Shown here piece by piece: positions 1 through 10,702 of a stretch of DNA of 64,000 nt. This stretch comes from Scytalidium lignicola (Eukaryota; Ascomycota; Leotiomycetes), in contig NCSJ02000159.1 of assembly GCA_002812745.2 (NCBI GenBank), positions 31,263 through 95,262 on the forward strand, written 5' to 3'. Positions within the stretch are counted from its first letter, which is position 1, and every line of letters begins with the position of its first letter. Position numbers and translations under genes: made by a program. Below the pieces are notes generated by a model. That model made no database searches. It had not been told where the DNA came from and saw only the letters and a program-made list of their open reading frames with translations.

Positions 1-681
1 GATAATGTCGATACCGTCCTTATTCGAGAGAACACTGAAGGAGAATACTCTGGTATCGAGCACGTTGTGGTGGACGGCGTTGTACAAAGTATTAAGCTTA
101 TAACCAAGGAGGCTAGCGAACGTGTGCTCCGATTTGCCTTCCAGTACGCCCAAGACGTTGGAAGAACCAAGGTTCGAGCTGTCCACAAGGCTACCATTAT
201 GAAGATGAGTGACGGTCTCTTTTTGAGCACTGCCGAGCGCGTTGCGAGAGACTTCCCGAGCATTGAATTTGATGCCGAGCTCTTAGATAATACCTGCCTA
301 AAGATTGTTACAGATCCAGTACCTTACAACGACAAGGTTCTGGTTATGCCCAATCTATACGGAGACATTCTATCTGATATGTGCGCTGGTCTTATCGGCG
401 GTCTTGGTTTGACTCCATCCGGCAATATTGGAGATGAGTGTTCCATCTTTGAGGCTGTCCATGGATCTGCTCCGGATATTGCTGGCAAAGCCCTTGCCAA
501 CCCCACTGCACTCCTTCTCAGCTCTGTCATGATGTTGCGACACATGGAGTTGTATGACCATGCCAGCAGAGTAGAGAAGGCAATTTTCAATACATTGGCT
601 GAAGGCAAGTCATTGACTGGCGATTTGGGTGGAAAGGCGAAGACTCATGAATATGCGGATGCTATTATTAAACACCTGTAG
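1..681 (+). CDS. idh2: NAD-dependent isocitrate dehydrogenase subunit 2, 3' part
   Basis: Mitochondrial TCA-cycle enzyme converting isocitrate plus NAD+ to 2-oxoglutarate; works as a hetero-oligomer with the IDH1 subunit. The window opens inside the gene and reads frame 1 to a TAG stop at 679-681, giving about 226 C-terminal residues. Family motifs seen: [13 protein letters not shown] at the very start, the conserved lysine in VVHK-like VHKATIMK, and the isopropylmalate/isocitrate dehydrogenase signature [19 protein letters not shown], then [20 protein letters not shown]. The VVQSIKLIT context matches yeast Idh2 better than Idh1. No intron is present in the visible part. The 5' end lies outside the window. 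Confidence 0.93.
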   Translation, partial: DNVDTVLIRENTEGEYSGIEHVVVDGVVQSIKLITKEASERVLRFAFQYAQDVGRTKVRAVHKATIMKMSDGLFLSTAERVARDFPSIEFDAELLDNTCLKIVTDPVPYNDKVLVMPNLYGDILSDMCAGLIGGLGLTPSGNIGDECSIFEAVHGSAPDIAGKALANPTALLLSSVMMLRHMELYDHASRVEKAIFNTLAEGKSLTGDLGGKAKTHEYADAIIKHL

Positions 682-1234
682 ACATATCCCCTTTATGAGG
701 GCTCTAGACTGTACCATGATATATTACATAGTATTTGCATTAGGAGTTGTTGCCTTTTCGCATTCTAGAGCATAGACAAGGCTATTGTATGTGGGTTTAT
801 TCCGGCAGCTTTATTCAATGCAGTCATTCTTACTACAAATAGTTATTGTCGACGTTGACAATTTTCAAGAAAGGTATTTAGCTATGAAAGTTCTAATGGA
901 TGCATGTGATTCGTCAAACAGAAATATTCCCCTCTCGTAAAATACTCCCTTAAAAACATATTACATCACCGTGCTGTGCGATGAAACCTTATCACCGCTA
1001 TGAGCAAAAGGTAATGGCACACATAGATGCGATGTTAAGGGCATATTTTGTCTGAATTAAGTTAAGCACGGGTACTATCCAGGCGTGATACATTTGCATT
1101 ATTCCAAGCCAGCGCTTTGCCTATTGAGCGGGCTGAGCGTCAACAACTACTCCAGAGTAGCGCGACAGTTGTCACAATACAGCTCGGGCTAACAACTCAG
1201 AGCAAATAGAGGAGGAATTAACGAACGGTGGGAT
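682..1234. other. Intergenic region
   Basis: About 550 bp between the isocitrate dehydrogenase stop and the acid phosphatase start. No coding potential, repeat or RNA gene recognised; it should hold the idh2 3' UTR and the phosphatase promoter. Confidence 0.6.
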
Positions 1235-2998
1235 ATGAGCGAAGACTCAAAGATGTCTTCTGGATTCCATCGGATGGTGTCTGGTGTGTCGGCTTTCTTG
1301 CGTTCAGATGATTCCCATAGATACAAGCCAGTGCAGGTGGAGACTTCAGAAGAGGAGATTGAGGATGACCAGAACCGGCAACCTCTCCTTGGGCATCTAA
1401 GATCACTTGCGGATGAGTCGAAACGGAAAGTGGCTCCTCTAATACTAGCATCAATCGCTACTCTTTTGATTGTTGCAATTGTTTTGTAAGTGGATTTAGG
1501 TTTTGTCATTGTAACGCTCTGTATCAACGCTCTTATTCTACGTACTTTGCATATGCAGGGCATGTTAGACATTGAGATCGTATGGATGCATTCCGATCAA
1601 TTATTATTTAATCTCGGATGATGCTTTTACTCTGCATACCGCTTAGATCAAATACTAACATCCCGCAGAGGTTTCAGTCGGACTCAGGGTGGAATCCCTT
1701 GTGACAGTATCTCTAGGGGCTATCAATGCCAACCTGAGATTTCTCGCCACTGGGGTCAATATGCCCCATACTTCTCTGTCCCTTCAGAGATCCCCACAGA
1801 GCTGCCTGATTCATGTGAGATCACCTTTGCTCAAGTTCTCTCTCGACATGGAGCCCGAGATCCTACGTTGATCAAGACTGTGGACTATAACATAACTATA
1901 ACAAATATCCACAACAAAGCAAAATCTTACGGTAAGGGTTATGAGTTTATCAAAAGCTATAAATATACCCTGGGGGCAGATCTTCTGAATACATTCGGTC
2001 AGCGACAACTCATATATTCTGGAGAAAAATTCTATGATCGTTACAAGAAACTTGCGCAGGATTCTACACCATTTATTCGTGCATCCGGCCAAAATCGAGT
2101 AGTAATGTCTGCACAAAACTTCACTCAAGGGTTTCACAATGCTCTTGCCAGAGACGGAGTCCAAGATGGAGCATACCCCTATGATATTCTTATTATTAGC
2201 GAACAGCCGGGATCAAATAATACGCTTGATCACGGCCTATGCAAGGGATTTGAAGATGGTAATGATGTGAGCAAGGCGGCACAGAATATATGGACTGATA
2301 TATTTGCTAAGCCCATCACTGCCCGCTTGAACAAGAATCTCCCAGGTGCAAACCTCACTGACCATGATACAATCATTCTCATGGATCTTTGTCCCTTCGA
2401 GACAGTTGCAAATGCAGCCGGCACTGTCTCCGAATTCTGTGCCCTCTTCAGTGAAAAGGAGTGGCATGCGTTTGGTTATTATCAATCGCTAGGAAAATAC
2501 TATGGTTTCAGCTGGGGTACCCCCCTCGGTCCTACTCAAGGCGTAGGATGGACGAACGAGCTTATTGCCCGGCTCACGGCTAAGCCTGTGAAGGACCATA
2601 CAAGTACGAACTCAACACTTGATGGGTCAAAAGAGACGTTCCCTCTTGGACAGACTCTATATGCAGATTTCAGCCACGATAATGATCTGACGGCAATATT
2701 CTCAGCGCTAGGCTTGTATAATGAGACGAGCAATCTGTCAAATACTACGATTCAAACGACGAGTGAGACACACGGCTATTCAGCAAGTTGGACAGTGCCT
2801 TTTGCATCACGGGCATACTTCGAGAAGATGAAGTGTGAGGGGATAGATGATGAGCTAGTTAGAGTAATTGTCAATGATCGAGTCCTACCACTCAAGACAT
2901 GTGGAGGTGATGAGTTTGGGCGTTGCACTTTAAACGATTTCGTGAGCAGTTTGAGCTTTTCAAGGAGCGGCGGCGATTGGGATCAGTGTTTTCTGTAA
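1235..2998 (+). CDS. Histidine acid phosphatase (phytase family), membrane-anchored
   Basis: Two exons, 1235-1485 and 1669-2998; the intron starts GTAAGT and ends CAG, and phases agree, giving about 526 residues. The N-terminal exon encodes a charged cytoplasmic stretch and one hydrophobic segment (about residues 70-84), so this is probably a type II membrane protein with a luminal or extracellular catalytic domain. The catalytic RHGARDP motif sits around residue 145 and the C-terminal proton-donor motif reads FSHDND, both diagnostic of branch-2 histidine acid phosphatases. They hydrolyse phytate or other phosphomonoesters at acid pH. Many potential N-glycosylation sites (NIT, NTT) and cysteines fit a secreted domain. 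The family is sure; substrate (phytate versus general phosphomonoester) is not. Confidence 0.88.
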
Positions 2999-3203
2999 CT
3001 CTTTAATGGTGATGCGAGATACTCTAAAATTATGTTAAATTAAACTTTCTCATTATAATATAAACGCCGTGTTATTGTAACAAACAAGTTCCAAACATCC
3101 ACCCTCTTCGCATTTGCAAACCTTGAATGCAGAGATATGCGCCTTTTATAGTTAACCACACCATTTGAAACCGAAGCAAAAAGGAATCGACCGTAAACCA
3201 TAA

Positions 3204-4139
3204 TCATAACAAGTAGGCTGCTCCACCAAAGATTGTCAAACCAATGCCCATCCACCAGATGAAATTCGGATCAATCGTTTCAGAGAAACCCTTCTTGAGA
3301 TACAGCGCATTCCTATTCAGGGGTAAAGTTGCCCCTTCGGCAGATCCTAAGCCTCTCTTCGAGTTGCCACTCGGTGTGGGTGTGGAAGTGGGANTTTAAC
3401 GTTGATGTTGGAAGCATTTGTGGTGGGCGGTATGCTAGGAACATTGGGTTCATTGGTGAGCCATCAAATTTGTAAAGATCGAGCCGCGTCAGCTTCGTGT
3501 ATGGATCCGTGTAGACCTGCCATTTCTATATATAAACATTAGCGAGACTCCGAGTCGCAGAATGATATTCTTCCTCACCTGCATGAGCTCTGTTTGATTG
3601 TAACGAGTGAATGTACTGCTATCGCCACTGCATGGATCGGACTGGAGCTGTCGGCCATCTACAGCGAAAGGGGTGAAGGTTAAGGAGAGATTAGTATTCA
3701 TAACCACTCTTCCATGTTGAAATTGCATGATTGCTTGTGGGCATTGTGGATTTGTAGCTGTGTAACCATAAGTACGTGGGTTCCAATCTGAATTTGTATG
3801 GGTGTTACCTACGATTCGCAACCGCACGATAGTATGATTCTTCGTAGTATCCATCTTCCGTGAACGAGTATGAAATTCCAGTATGGGATGGTTCGATAAA
3901 ACTGTCGTTAACAGGATTGTAAAACCCCTGGAATCAGAGTTAGTATGTATTCTTGTCTCAAATGCTCGCTGGCATCTTTTGTCCATTCGACTCTAGGAAG
4001 TGCAACATACTGGTCCGGTTAGGANCTTCCCCGACTTGGTGGACCAAGTCCCTACAAGTTGTGGATCTATTTGAGCAGAACTTCTTGAAATAAGGCATGC
4101 GCCTGCAAGAAGCAGCGACTGTATTGACAAGTTCACCAT
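3204..4139 (-). CDS. ROT1: ROT1, ER protein-folding factor for cell-wall synthesis
   Basis: Reassembled from four exons on the minus strand: 4139-4011, 3927-3813, 3757-3579, 3525-3204. Donors are GTATGT, GTAGGT and GTGAGG. The product is about 248 residues: signal peptide from [11 protein letters not shown], mature start near [12 protein letters not shown], then GFYNPVND, the conserved IMQFQHG, DGRQL, DPCSGD and TRYNQTE blocks, and a C-terminal membrane anchor ([14 protein letters not shown]). These are hallmark ROT1 blocks. In yeast, Rot1 is an ER membrane chaperone needed for beta-1,6-glucan and wall assembly. The last exon is one base out of frame, and removing the ambiguous N at 3394 restores it. 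A second N at 4024 lies in a codon that fits as valine. Most likely an intact gene with an assembly error. Confidence 0.9.
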
Positions 4140-4521
4140 TGTGTCTAATTGTAATTGTTGTTGGTTGTAATTGAAAAGTGTAAGCTGGATCGCGAAGACC
4201 AAGAAAACAGGATAACGATGATGCAGTCAGAAAGAGGCGTTCATCAATCAGAGGTGCGAGCCACAGGGGTGTGTGACGCCACAGCAAAACTATGGCATAA
4301 GCACTGCAGGGGTACTGTAAGAGTATCCGCAAATAGAAACATTGTAACTATTTGTGTCACTGCCTCAAGTGATAAAATAATGCACCACCATATGGATGTC
4401 TGAATAACTGAATTGAATTGCTACGGTATTTCAGATTATTATGNTTTTTTAATGAGATGATGTCGAGCTAGCATTCTTACTGCATCATTTTCCTGAAAGC
4501 ACCGAGGACGAAAACTCTGCT

Positions 4522-5362
4522 ATGGAGAATTTAAAAACAGGCGAGATACAAGTTAAAGAAAATATGGCGTCCTCAGTTGCGTTAAGAGCCGCAAAGAAGG
4601 AATTGCGATCTCTTATGAAACAGAAACTTACCTCTATATCGCATGAGTCCATTCAGAAACAAAGTGATTACCAACCAAACCACCGTACTATCAAAATTGC
4701 AATACTAACCACAAAGATCAGGCAAAACCTTATTTGACAGTCTTACGAGACTTAGGCCATATGTAGAGGCAAAGCGAATTGGTATATATCTCGCTATGCC
4801 AACTGGTGAAATTCAAACAGACTCAATCGTCCGTGATGCTCTCGGTAGTGGGAAACAAGTCTTTGTACCATACCTGTACAAATCTGAAGACCGCTCACCT
4901 GATACACCAAAATCGGTAATGGATATGGTCGATATCAGGAGTATTGCTGATTATGACACTCTAAAGAGAGACAGTTGGGGTATACCGACTATAGGAGCAG
5001 ATACAGTTTCTAAGAGGGAGCGTATACTTACCCATTCAAACACAGAGAGTGGAGAACTGGACCTAATTTTGATGCCTGGTGTTGCATTCGACATAGATCC
5101 AGAGACTGCAGCTGTGAGACGCCTAGGCCATGGAAAAGGTTTCTATGATTATTTTCTATACCGATATGGACGAAGAATGGACGGGACACCATCTTCACCG
5201 GGAAAAGATGTACTACTCTATGGCCTAGCTCTTGAAGAGCAACTGCTGGACTCGAAGGCTGGAGCAGTAGTACCAGTAGGACAACACGACCACTTCCTGG
5301 ACGGGTTACTCGTGGGAAATGGGAATGTCCTAGAAACTAAGATAAGTAACAGAACTAGATAA
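4522..5362 (+). CDS. 5-formyltetrahydrofolate cyclo-ligase (MTHFS)
   Basis: Cytosolic or mitochondrial enzyme converting 5-formyl-THF to 5,10-methenyl-THF with ATP; yeast FAU1 is the counterpart. Exons 4522-4663 and 4722-5362; the 58-bp intron has donor GTGATT, branch AATACTAAC and acceptor CAG. Joined product about 260 residues. Landmarks: AAKKELRSLMKQKL at the N terminus, IYLAMPTGEIQTD, and the nucleotide-binding GHGKGFYDYF loop preceded by MPGVAFD. A second in-frame ATG at 4564 gives a start (MASSVALRAA) closer to family norms; either could be used. A final segment of about 40 residues carries the usual GAVVPVGQHD motif. Confidence 0.88.
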
Positions 5363-5952
5363 TCATCTAAAACTAGTCGAAGCGGCGCGTTCAGAATCTC
5401 GGTGATGGGGCCTCCTTCCCCAGTGTAACCATAGCACAAAGTATAATACCTTCATATACTCATCAGATATCTCGAAGCATGCGTCTACGACAAATTGTAC
5501 CGTTTAATACTATTTGTCTCACAAAGGAGGCCAAAGTCCTAGTATGTATAATATTCCACGCTCATGAATTCATGAGGTCTCAAACCTCAGTAGGTAGTCA
5601 ATTGGTAATCAAGGCATAATCTCAGTGTAAAGACAATCCATATTTGCCCTTAATCCAAATTGCTAATTGCTCGTTAAGCACTAATTACTGTACTTTCGTA
5701 CCTCGATCTTAGAGTGCTGCTGAAGAAGCTTGAAGATAAAGTGCATGGGCTTTCACCTTCACCGCCGTATTACTGGTCATTATCGCCAAGAGTCGTATAG
5801 CTTTGGGGGGGGGGGGGGGGAACGTTCGAAACTAGAGTGCTTCTGCTTAACTGGCTGCTAAACTCTCTGTTTATCTACGCTTGTCTCTCTCCTTATCTAC
5901 GTTTTTCTCTTTCCTTTTTTCTCTATTCTTTCAATTTCGCAAGTGTGACAAA
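5363..5952. promoter_or_regulatory. Intergenic region with G16 run and CT-rich leader
   Basis: About 590 bp upstream of the MFS gene. It contains a run of 16 G at 5805-5820 and a strongly pyrimidine-rich stretch at about 5880-5940 just before the start codon, a common feature of fungal core promoters. No gene recognised. Confidence 0.45.
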
Positions 5953-7537
5953 ATGTCTTCTGTTCACGAGATGCCTGAATCACCCAATATCGTGGAGAAG
6001 GATGTCGTTGTCATGAGCGCCGTCAGCGACTCCAGCATAGAGCAAACAAACTCCAAATCAGAGTTCGATCGGAAGTTGGCTCTGAAGGTCGATCTATGGC
6101 TTCTTGTCCCTATGCTCTTCCTCAACTTCCTGTCCTTGATGGGTCGCACGAACATCGGTGCAGCATTGATTCAGAAGCTACCGCAGGATCTTAAACTCGA
6201 TGCCAATAAGATTGTCCTTGCTATTTCCATCAGTTTGGTGCCTTTGATCCTGTTCGAGATCCCCAGCAATCTTATTATGCGCTTTCTTGAGAAGAAGTTC
6301 AACTTCCCGTACATGAGATATCTCTCCGCTATCACGATATGTTTGGGTATGACATAATAATTCCTTCAAAGCTGCCCTGCTAACTACCATTAAAAGGCAT
6401 TACGACGTTAGGCCAAGGCTTCGATAAGAGCTACTCAGCACTCCTTGCGACGCGTTTCGTGGTCGGAATTTTCGACGCGGGTCTCATTCCTGGCTGCGTT
6501 TTTGTCTGCTCGCTCTATTACCCGGCAAAACATCTCCAATGGCGAATGAGTATGCTTATGGTTTCTAACATTGCTTCGAACATTGTGTCCAATATCCTGG
6601 CCTACGCAATTGCGCACATCCATAATTCCAATGGTTACCATGGCTGGAGATGGTGAGTTCTGCCTTCGGGACTCTTCTCTCAATAGATATCCTAACTTTT
6701 TGCAATAGGATCTTCATTATTGAAGGCTGTCTGACGATGGGAATCGGCCTTGTCTGTTGTCTATCGAACATTAGCCGACCTGAAACCTGCAATTTCCTCA
6801 CTCAGGAAGATAAAGACATCGTGGCCCGAGAAGTTGAGCAGCGAACCACCACTATCGGCCTTGCAGCCGAATGGCGCATCTTCTTGACCAACCCTCTTAA
6901 CTATGTCTGGGCTTCCTGCTACGTCTTCACTTGTTCCACTACCTACTCGGTCGCTATCTTTGCCCCCTCTTTCGTATCTGCCTTCCACCCAACATATACA
7001 GTTCCCCAAGTCCAAGGCCAGGTTATCCCCATCTTTGTTGTCTCTGCAGCAGCATGTCTCATCTCAGCTTGGCTCTCGGATAAATACAACCATCGCTCCA
7101 GCTACGTCCTAGTAGGATACCTCATCACATCCATCGGATACATTATTCTTCGTCAACACCACATCTCCAAACCATCTATCGCAATGCTAGGACTCTACTT
7201 CGTTAGCATCGGGACCTATATATCTCTCCCTATGCTCTGGAACTTGACGCTCGTCAACTTACCTACCCCGTTCCAAAGGGCTATCGGCTGTGGTTTTGTC
7301 GTGGGAATTGGTAATTTAGGAGGGTTCACATCCGCATGGCTGTTCCGATCAAGCCAGGCACCACATTATCACGACGGAATGACGGACTCTCTCATCTTCA
7401 CATTGGTTTCGGCTGCTTTAATTGTTGGCGCTTGGGTTTATATTACGCTTTCTAATAAGAAGGCTGAAAGGATTGAGGCGAGTGGTCAGCAAGTCAGCAC
7501 TTATAGTAGTGAGCAGGTCCACCGATACAAAGCATAA
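5953..7537 (+). CDS. MFS transporter, anion:cation symporter (Dal5/Tna1-like) family
   Basis: Three exons: 5953-6346, 6397-6652, 6709-7537; donors GTATGA and GTGAGT, acceptors AAG and TAG; about 492 residues. Twelve hydrophobic segments are apparent. The first transmembrane region ends in the family motif GRTNIGAA, followed by FEIPSNLIM and, in exon 2, GQGFDKSYSALLATRFVVG, typical of the fungal ACS family (allantoate, nicotinate, pantothenate or biotin-precursor permeases). The central loop carries LTQEDKDIV. The first ATG of the frame follows a CT-rich leader and gives a typical cytoplasmic N terminus. The substrate cannot be told from sequence. Confidence 0.87.
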
Positions 7538-7635
7538 ATGTTCTCGCGAGTCATATAGTTTAGTTCAGTAGGCGCCAGTTTATAGATACAATCTTTACTA
7601 AAGAATGCAAACGATTTGCTTTCATCCATGTTCTA

Positions 7636-7983
7636 CAGTAAAACCTGACTATAACGATACGATATATAACGATATTTGGCCCGGTCCCGACCACATTTTG
7701 CGGTAAATTAACGATATCCTTAATAAAATGATATCGTTATGACCTGGCGGTATACCGGTGCCTCATATCTTTGGCATGACAGCTAAAACGATATTTTATG
7801 CCTTATATTTTAAGGAAACGTCGTTCAACAATACTGGCCTATACCCTATTAGGACTAGACTCATCGTTATAGGGGTCCAATATAACATATAAATAACCCC
7901 TGCTGGACCCGAATATAACGATACCTCGGTTATAACGATATGGAAGGTGTGCTCGAGCGTATCGTTATAGTCAGGTTCTACTG
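7636..7983. mobile_element. Pogo-type MITE, 348 bp
   Basis: A non-coding element bounded by near-perfect inverted repeats of about 27 bp. The left end starts CAGTAAAACCTGACTATAA at 7636 and the right end is its reverse complement ending at 7983. It is flanked on both sides by TA (7634-7635 and 7984-7985). CAGTA(G/A)AACC termini with TA duplication are typical of the pogo/Fot branch of Tc1-mariner. The interior is AT-rich with scattered AACGATAT repeats and has no open frame. Confidence 0.85.
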
Positions 7984-8269
7984 TACTAATCGTCGGGCCT
8001 CAGGCACGCGCATTGCCCGACTTTAGTCGCATTCGCTCCTAGTCGGTGGAAGCGAATGTGGTCGCAAAGCGAATGTGGTCGCCTATTTTTTTTCTATGGG
8101 AAACCTACACAAATTGAATACTAATTACCATAACTTGACATATCCACTCTCATCCAGTTCCTCTGAATCTGATGAATCCCCTGAATCACTGAAATTGCTC
8201 GAACTGTAACCAATTTCTCCTTCCAAATCTAGGCGTATATAACTCTCCATTGAGGCATCGCTTACCCCT

Positions 8270-8272
8270 CCT

Positions 8273-8332
<60 letters not shown>
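8270..8332. repeat. (CTCCTG)n hexamer microsatellite
   Basis: About ten uninterrupted copies of CTCCTG inside the degraded transposon; on the minus strand it reads as a Gln/Glu repeat. Confidence 0.9.
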
Positions 8333-8334
<2 letters not shown>

Positions 8335-8339
8335 TAGCT

Positions 8340-10220
8340 CTTCCAGTGGCTCAGGCCTTGCAAAGCTTGTTCTGATTGGTTGTTGAACAAGAGTTTAAGG
8401 CAGCCTATAACATAGAATATCTGCTAAATCAACTGTAAGTGTAACTGAAGGTGTCTGATCAATTAGCTCCTTGCCAGGCTTTATGAAGGGTGGTGGAGTA
8501 TACTCCTTATACAGCTCAGGAACACCTATTACACTATGAGGAAGCTGTTTAATTGCCTTCTTTCTGAATGCCTCCTTCTTACACTATGTTACCTATACAG
8601 CCTTTTGATTTTTTCTCTTCTTATTAACTATTTGACATAGCATTCTAACTTCCTTATTAGTTGCTTTCTATGCCTCTTTACAATCCTTCTCTTGTTTCAT
8701 AACCTATACTTGTTCTTATGTTAATTCTTCTCCTTTTTAAAGCCTTTTCTTATTGGATAGCTTTTTTNGTTATGAGATTTTGTATCTGTTGATATGCTAT
8801 ATCACATTCAAGCTTAATAAGCTTGCTTTCATCTAATATTGATTTAGAACCACAAGTAAAAGAATCAAACTTACATTAAGATAAAGAGCTTAACAGATCT
8901 ATAATCTTTGGTTTTAACTCTTCAAGTTGATATTAAACCTGTTAAATAATTATAAGAGTTCTTAGTATAAGTAATTCAAGTTCTTTAGCCATTGTTTTAA
9001 GCTTATTTTTGATATATTTCTTCATAAGGGTAAAGGTTGCCTCCTTGTTAATAGGCTATATACTAGCCTTTCTGAAAGCATTCTGAATGGTAGCTTTCTT
9101 GAAGGTTTGCTCATGAATCCTTAGTAGATCACAAAAGAAAGAAGCCATAGTATATTCAAAATCAAGTAATTCAATAGTACTTTGTACAATTCTATTATAT
9201 TAGTACTTATATAGTTGAAATACTCTTACATCAAGAGGTTGAATATAATATGTTAAATAAGCAGGAAATATAAATAGTACTACATTATTTTTGTAAGCTA
9301 ATAAGGTGAAATCAAGATTTATATAATTAGTTTGATTATCCATTAATAATAACTTATATAGTTGATTAAGGCTTGTATTTATATGTTGAATAAAGTACTC
9401 TAGGAATCATAAACTAATATTATTAGTTGTATAACTATTTTCTGATAAATAAACTACTTTTGAATACTTTAATTGATCCTCATACTATAATACTATATAA
9501 TATTTGCCTTGAACAATAGTTATAAGTAGTATAAGAGTAATTCTATTAACATAAATAGTCTTAATCATAATTACAAATCAACGATTTTCAAGGCTTAAAG
9601 AATAAAGTTAATACAATGTTAACCTTGAATTATAATAATAATTATAATAATAGATAAATCCTTACTTTAGTTAATTCAATTAGAATTAATACCTCTACAC
9701 CTTTAGGACAACTAATATAAAATCTTAATTTGTTGAAATTATATAAATTGTACTTATGAATATCATATTTTTTAAAGGTTGTTGTATAACAATTAAACTA
9801 ATTATTAACCTCTTTCAAATCTTAAGTAATAATACATTTTTGAGTAATAAGTTTAATCTTAATTTTGTGGAATAAAGGTTGACCTTTTCATTACTTGTGA
9901 AACCAAGACTAAGAAGGTAAAGATTGATTAGCTTGTTTTTGAAGGTAGTTAATAGTTGTAAATATAATCTCCTTGGTAAGAAGTTGACTATGCTGAAGGT
10001 ATAACTTGATAAAGGTATGTATAGCCTGTTCTTGACTAATTGTCAGGATTTTATTTTGACCTTTAACTGAAAGTCAGTTACCTTATCGAATAGCCATATT
10101 CAGAGTTGATTTATTGATTTTGAATAGCTTGGCAACTACAGATTAGCTCTTAGTAGAGTTCTTAACAAGTTAATCTTTTGCCTTACAAATATACTCTTTA
10201 GTAGGCGTAAACATATTATT
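8340..10220 (-). pseudogene. DDE_1 (pogo/Fot) transposase relic
   Basis: No continuous frame remains, but minus-strand translation between about 9050 and 9450 reads through the catalytic-domain landmarks of pogo-like transposases: an LLMDNQTNY block (second catalytic Asp), LFIFPAYLTYYIQPLDV, then VFQLYKY, and later LRIHEQTFKKATIQNAFRKA. In-frame TAA and TAG codons replace expected glutamines. A (CTCCTG)n tract at about 8270-8332 would encode alternating Gln/Glu near the C terminus. Outer limits are approximate. Confidence 0.72.
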
Positions 10221-10302
10221 GTAAGAATAGAATATATTTTGAACAGTAAGAATATGCAAAGGGGTATTCAATTTGTGTNGGTTTCCCATGGAAAAAAAAT
10301 AG

Positions 10303-10369
10303 GCGACCACATTCGCTTTGCGACCACATTCGCTTTGCGACCACATTCGCTTTGCGACCACATTCGCTT
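10303..10369. repeat. 17-bp tandem repeat, four copies, in right TIR
   Basis: The unit GCGACCACATTCGCTTT is repeated four times almost perfectly in the right terminal region of the transposon. The left end has only two inverted copies (about 8048-8083). Such subterminal arrays are often transposase-binding sites; copy-number asymmetry suggests slippage. Confidence 0.85.
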
Positions 10370-10442
10370 CCACCGACTAGGAGCGAATGCGACTAAAGTC
10401 GGTCGGGCAATGCGCGTGCCTGAGGCCCGACGATTACGTTAC

Positions 10443-10702
10443 TGTTACAGGTTATAGTAAGAGCACTTATAATTGGTACATTAAGCGATTAACTGATTGA
10501 ATTCAGCTAACTATTAAATCAATTACTACAACTACATTAAGCAAATACCGTCTTTATATAGACCCTTTTTACGGTCCATAATACGGATCTACGATCTCAC
10601 CATATTACCTTGATTAATCGTTCCATATTATCATAATCAACTGTATAACCGCTTTTGAGTTGTTCTGTATTAACGTAATTCCCTGTTAGCCGGTCCCTAG
10701 CA
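10443..10702 (-). mobile_element. Solo LTR relic (family L1, minus orientation)
   Basis: Starts TGTTACAGG and is recognisably the reverse complement of the LTR at 48562-48847, sharing the AATTGGTACAT, GAATTCAGCTAAC and CAATTACTAC-type blocks, though AT-shifted. No internal retroelement sequence is attached. The 3' limit at CTAGCA is a guess. Confidence 0.6.

Larger units (their letters stand above)
7989..10434 (-). mobile_element. 2.45-kb Tc1/mariner (pogo/Fot-like) transposon, RIP-degraded
   Basis: Inverted repeats of roughly 110-160 bp bound the element: ATCGTCGGGCCTCAGG at 7989, and the reverse complement ending at 10434. TA lies on both flanks (7987-7988, 10435-10436). The subterminal part carries 17-bp repeats, four copies at the right end and two at the left. 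The interior is very AT-rich and reads on the minus strand as a DDE_1 transposase relic. Transition-type stops such as CAA to TAA and CAG to TAG are what repeat-induced point mutation would give. Confidence 0.88.

Noticed and set aside
5805..5820. G16 run as a possible G-quadruplex regulator
   Set aside because: A single homopolymer with length uncertain in sequencing; no evidence of function.
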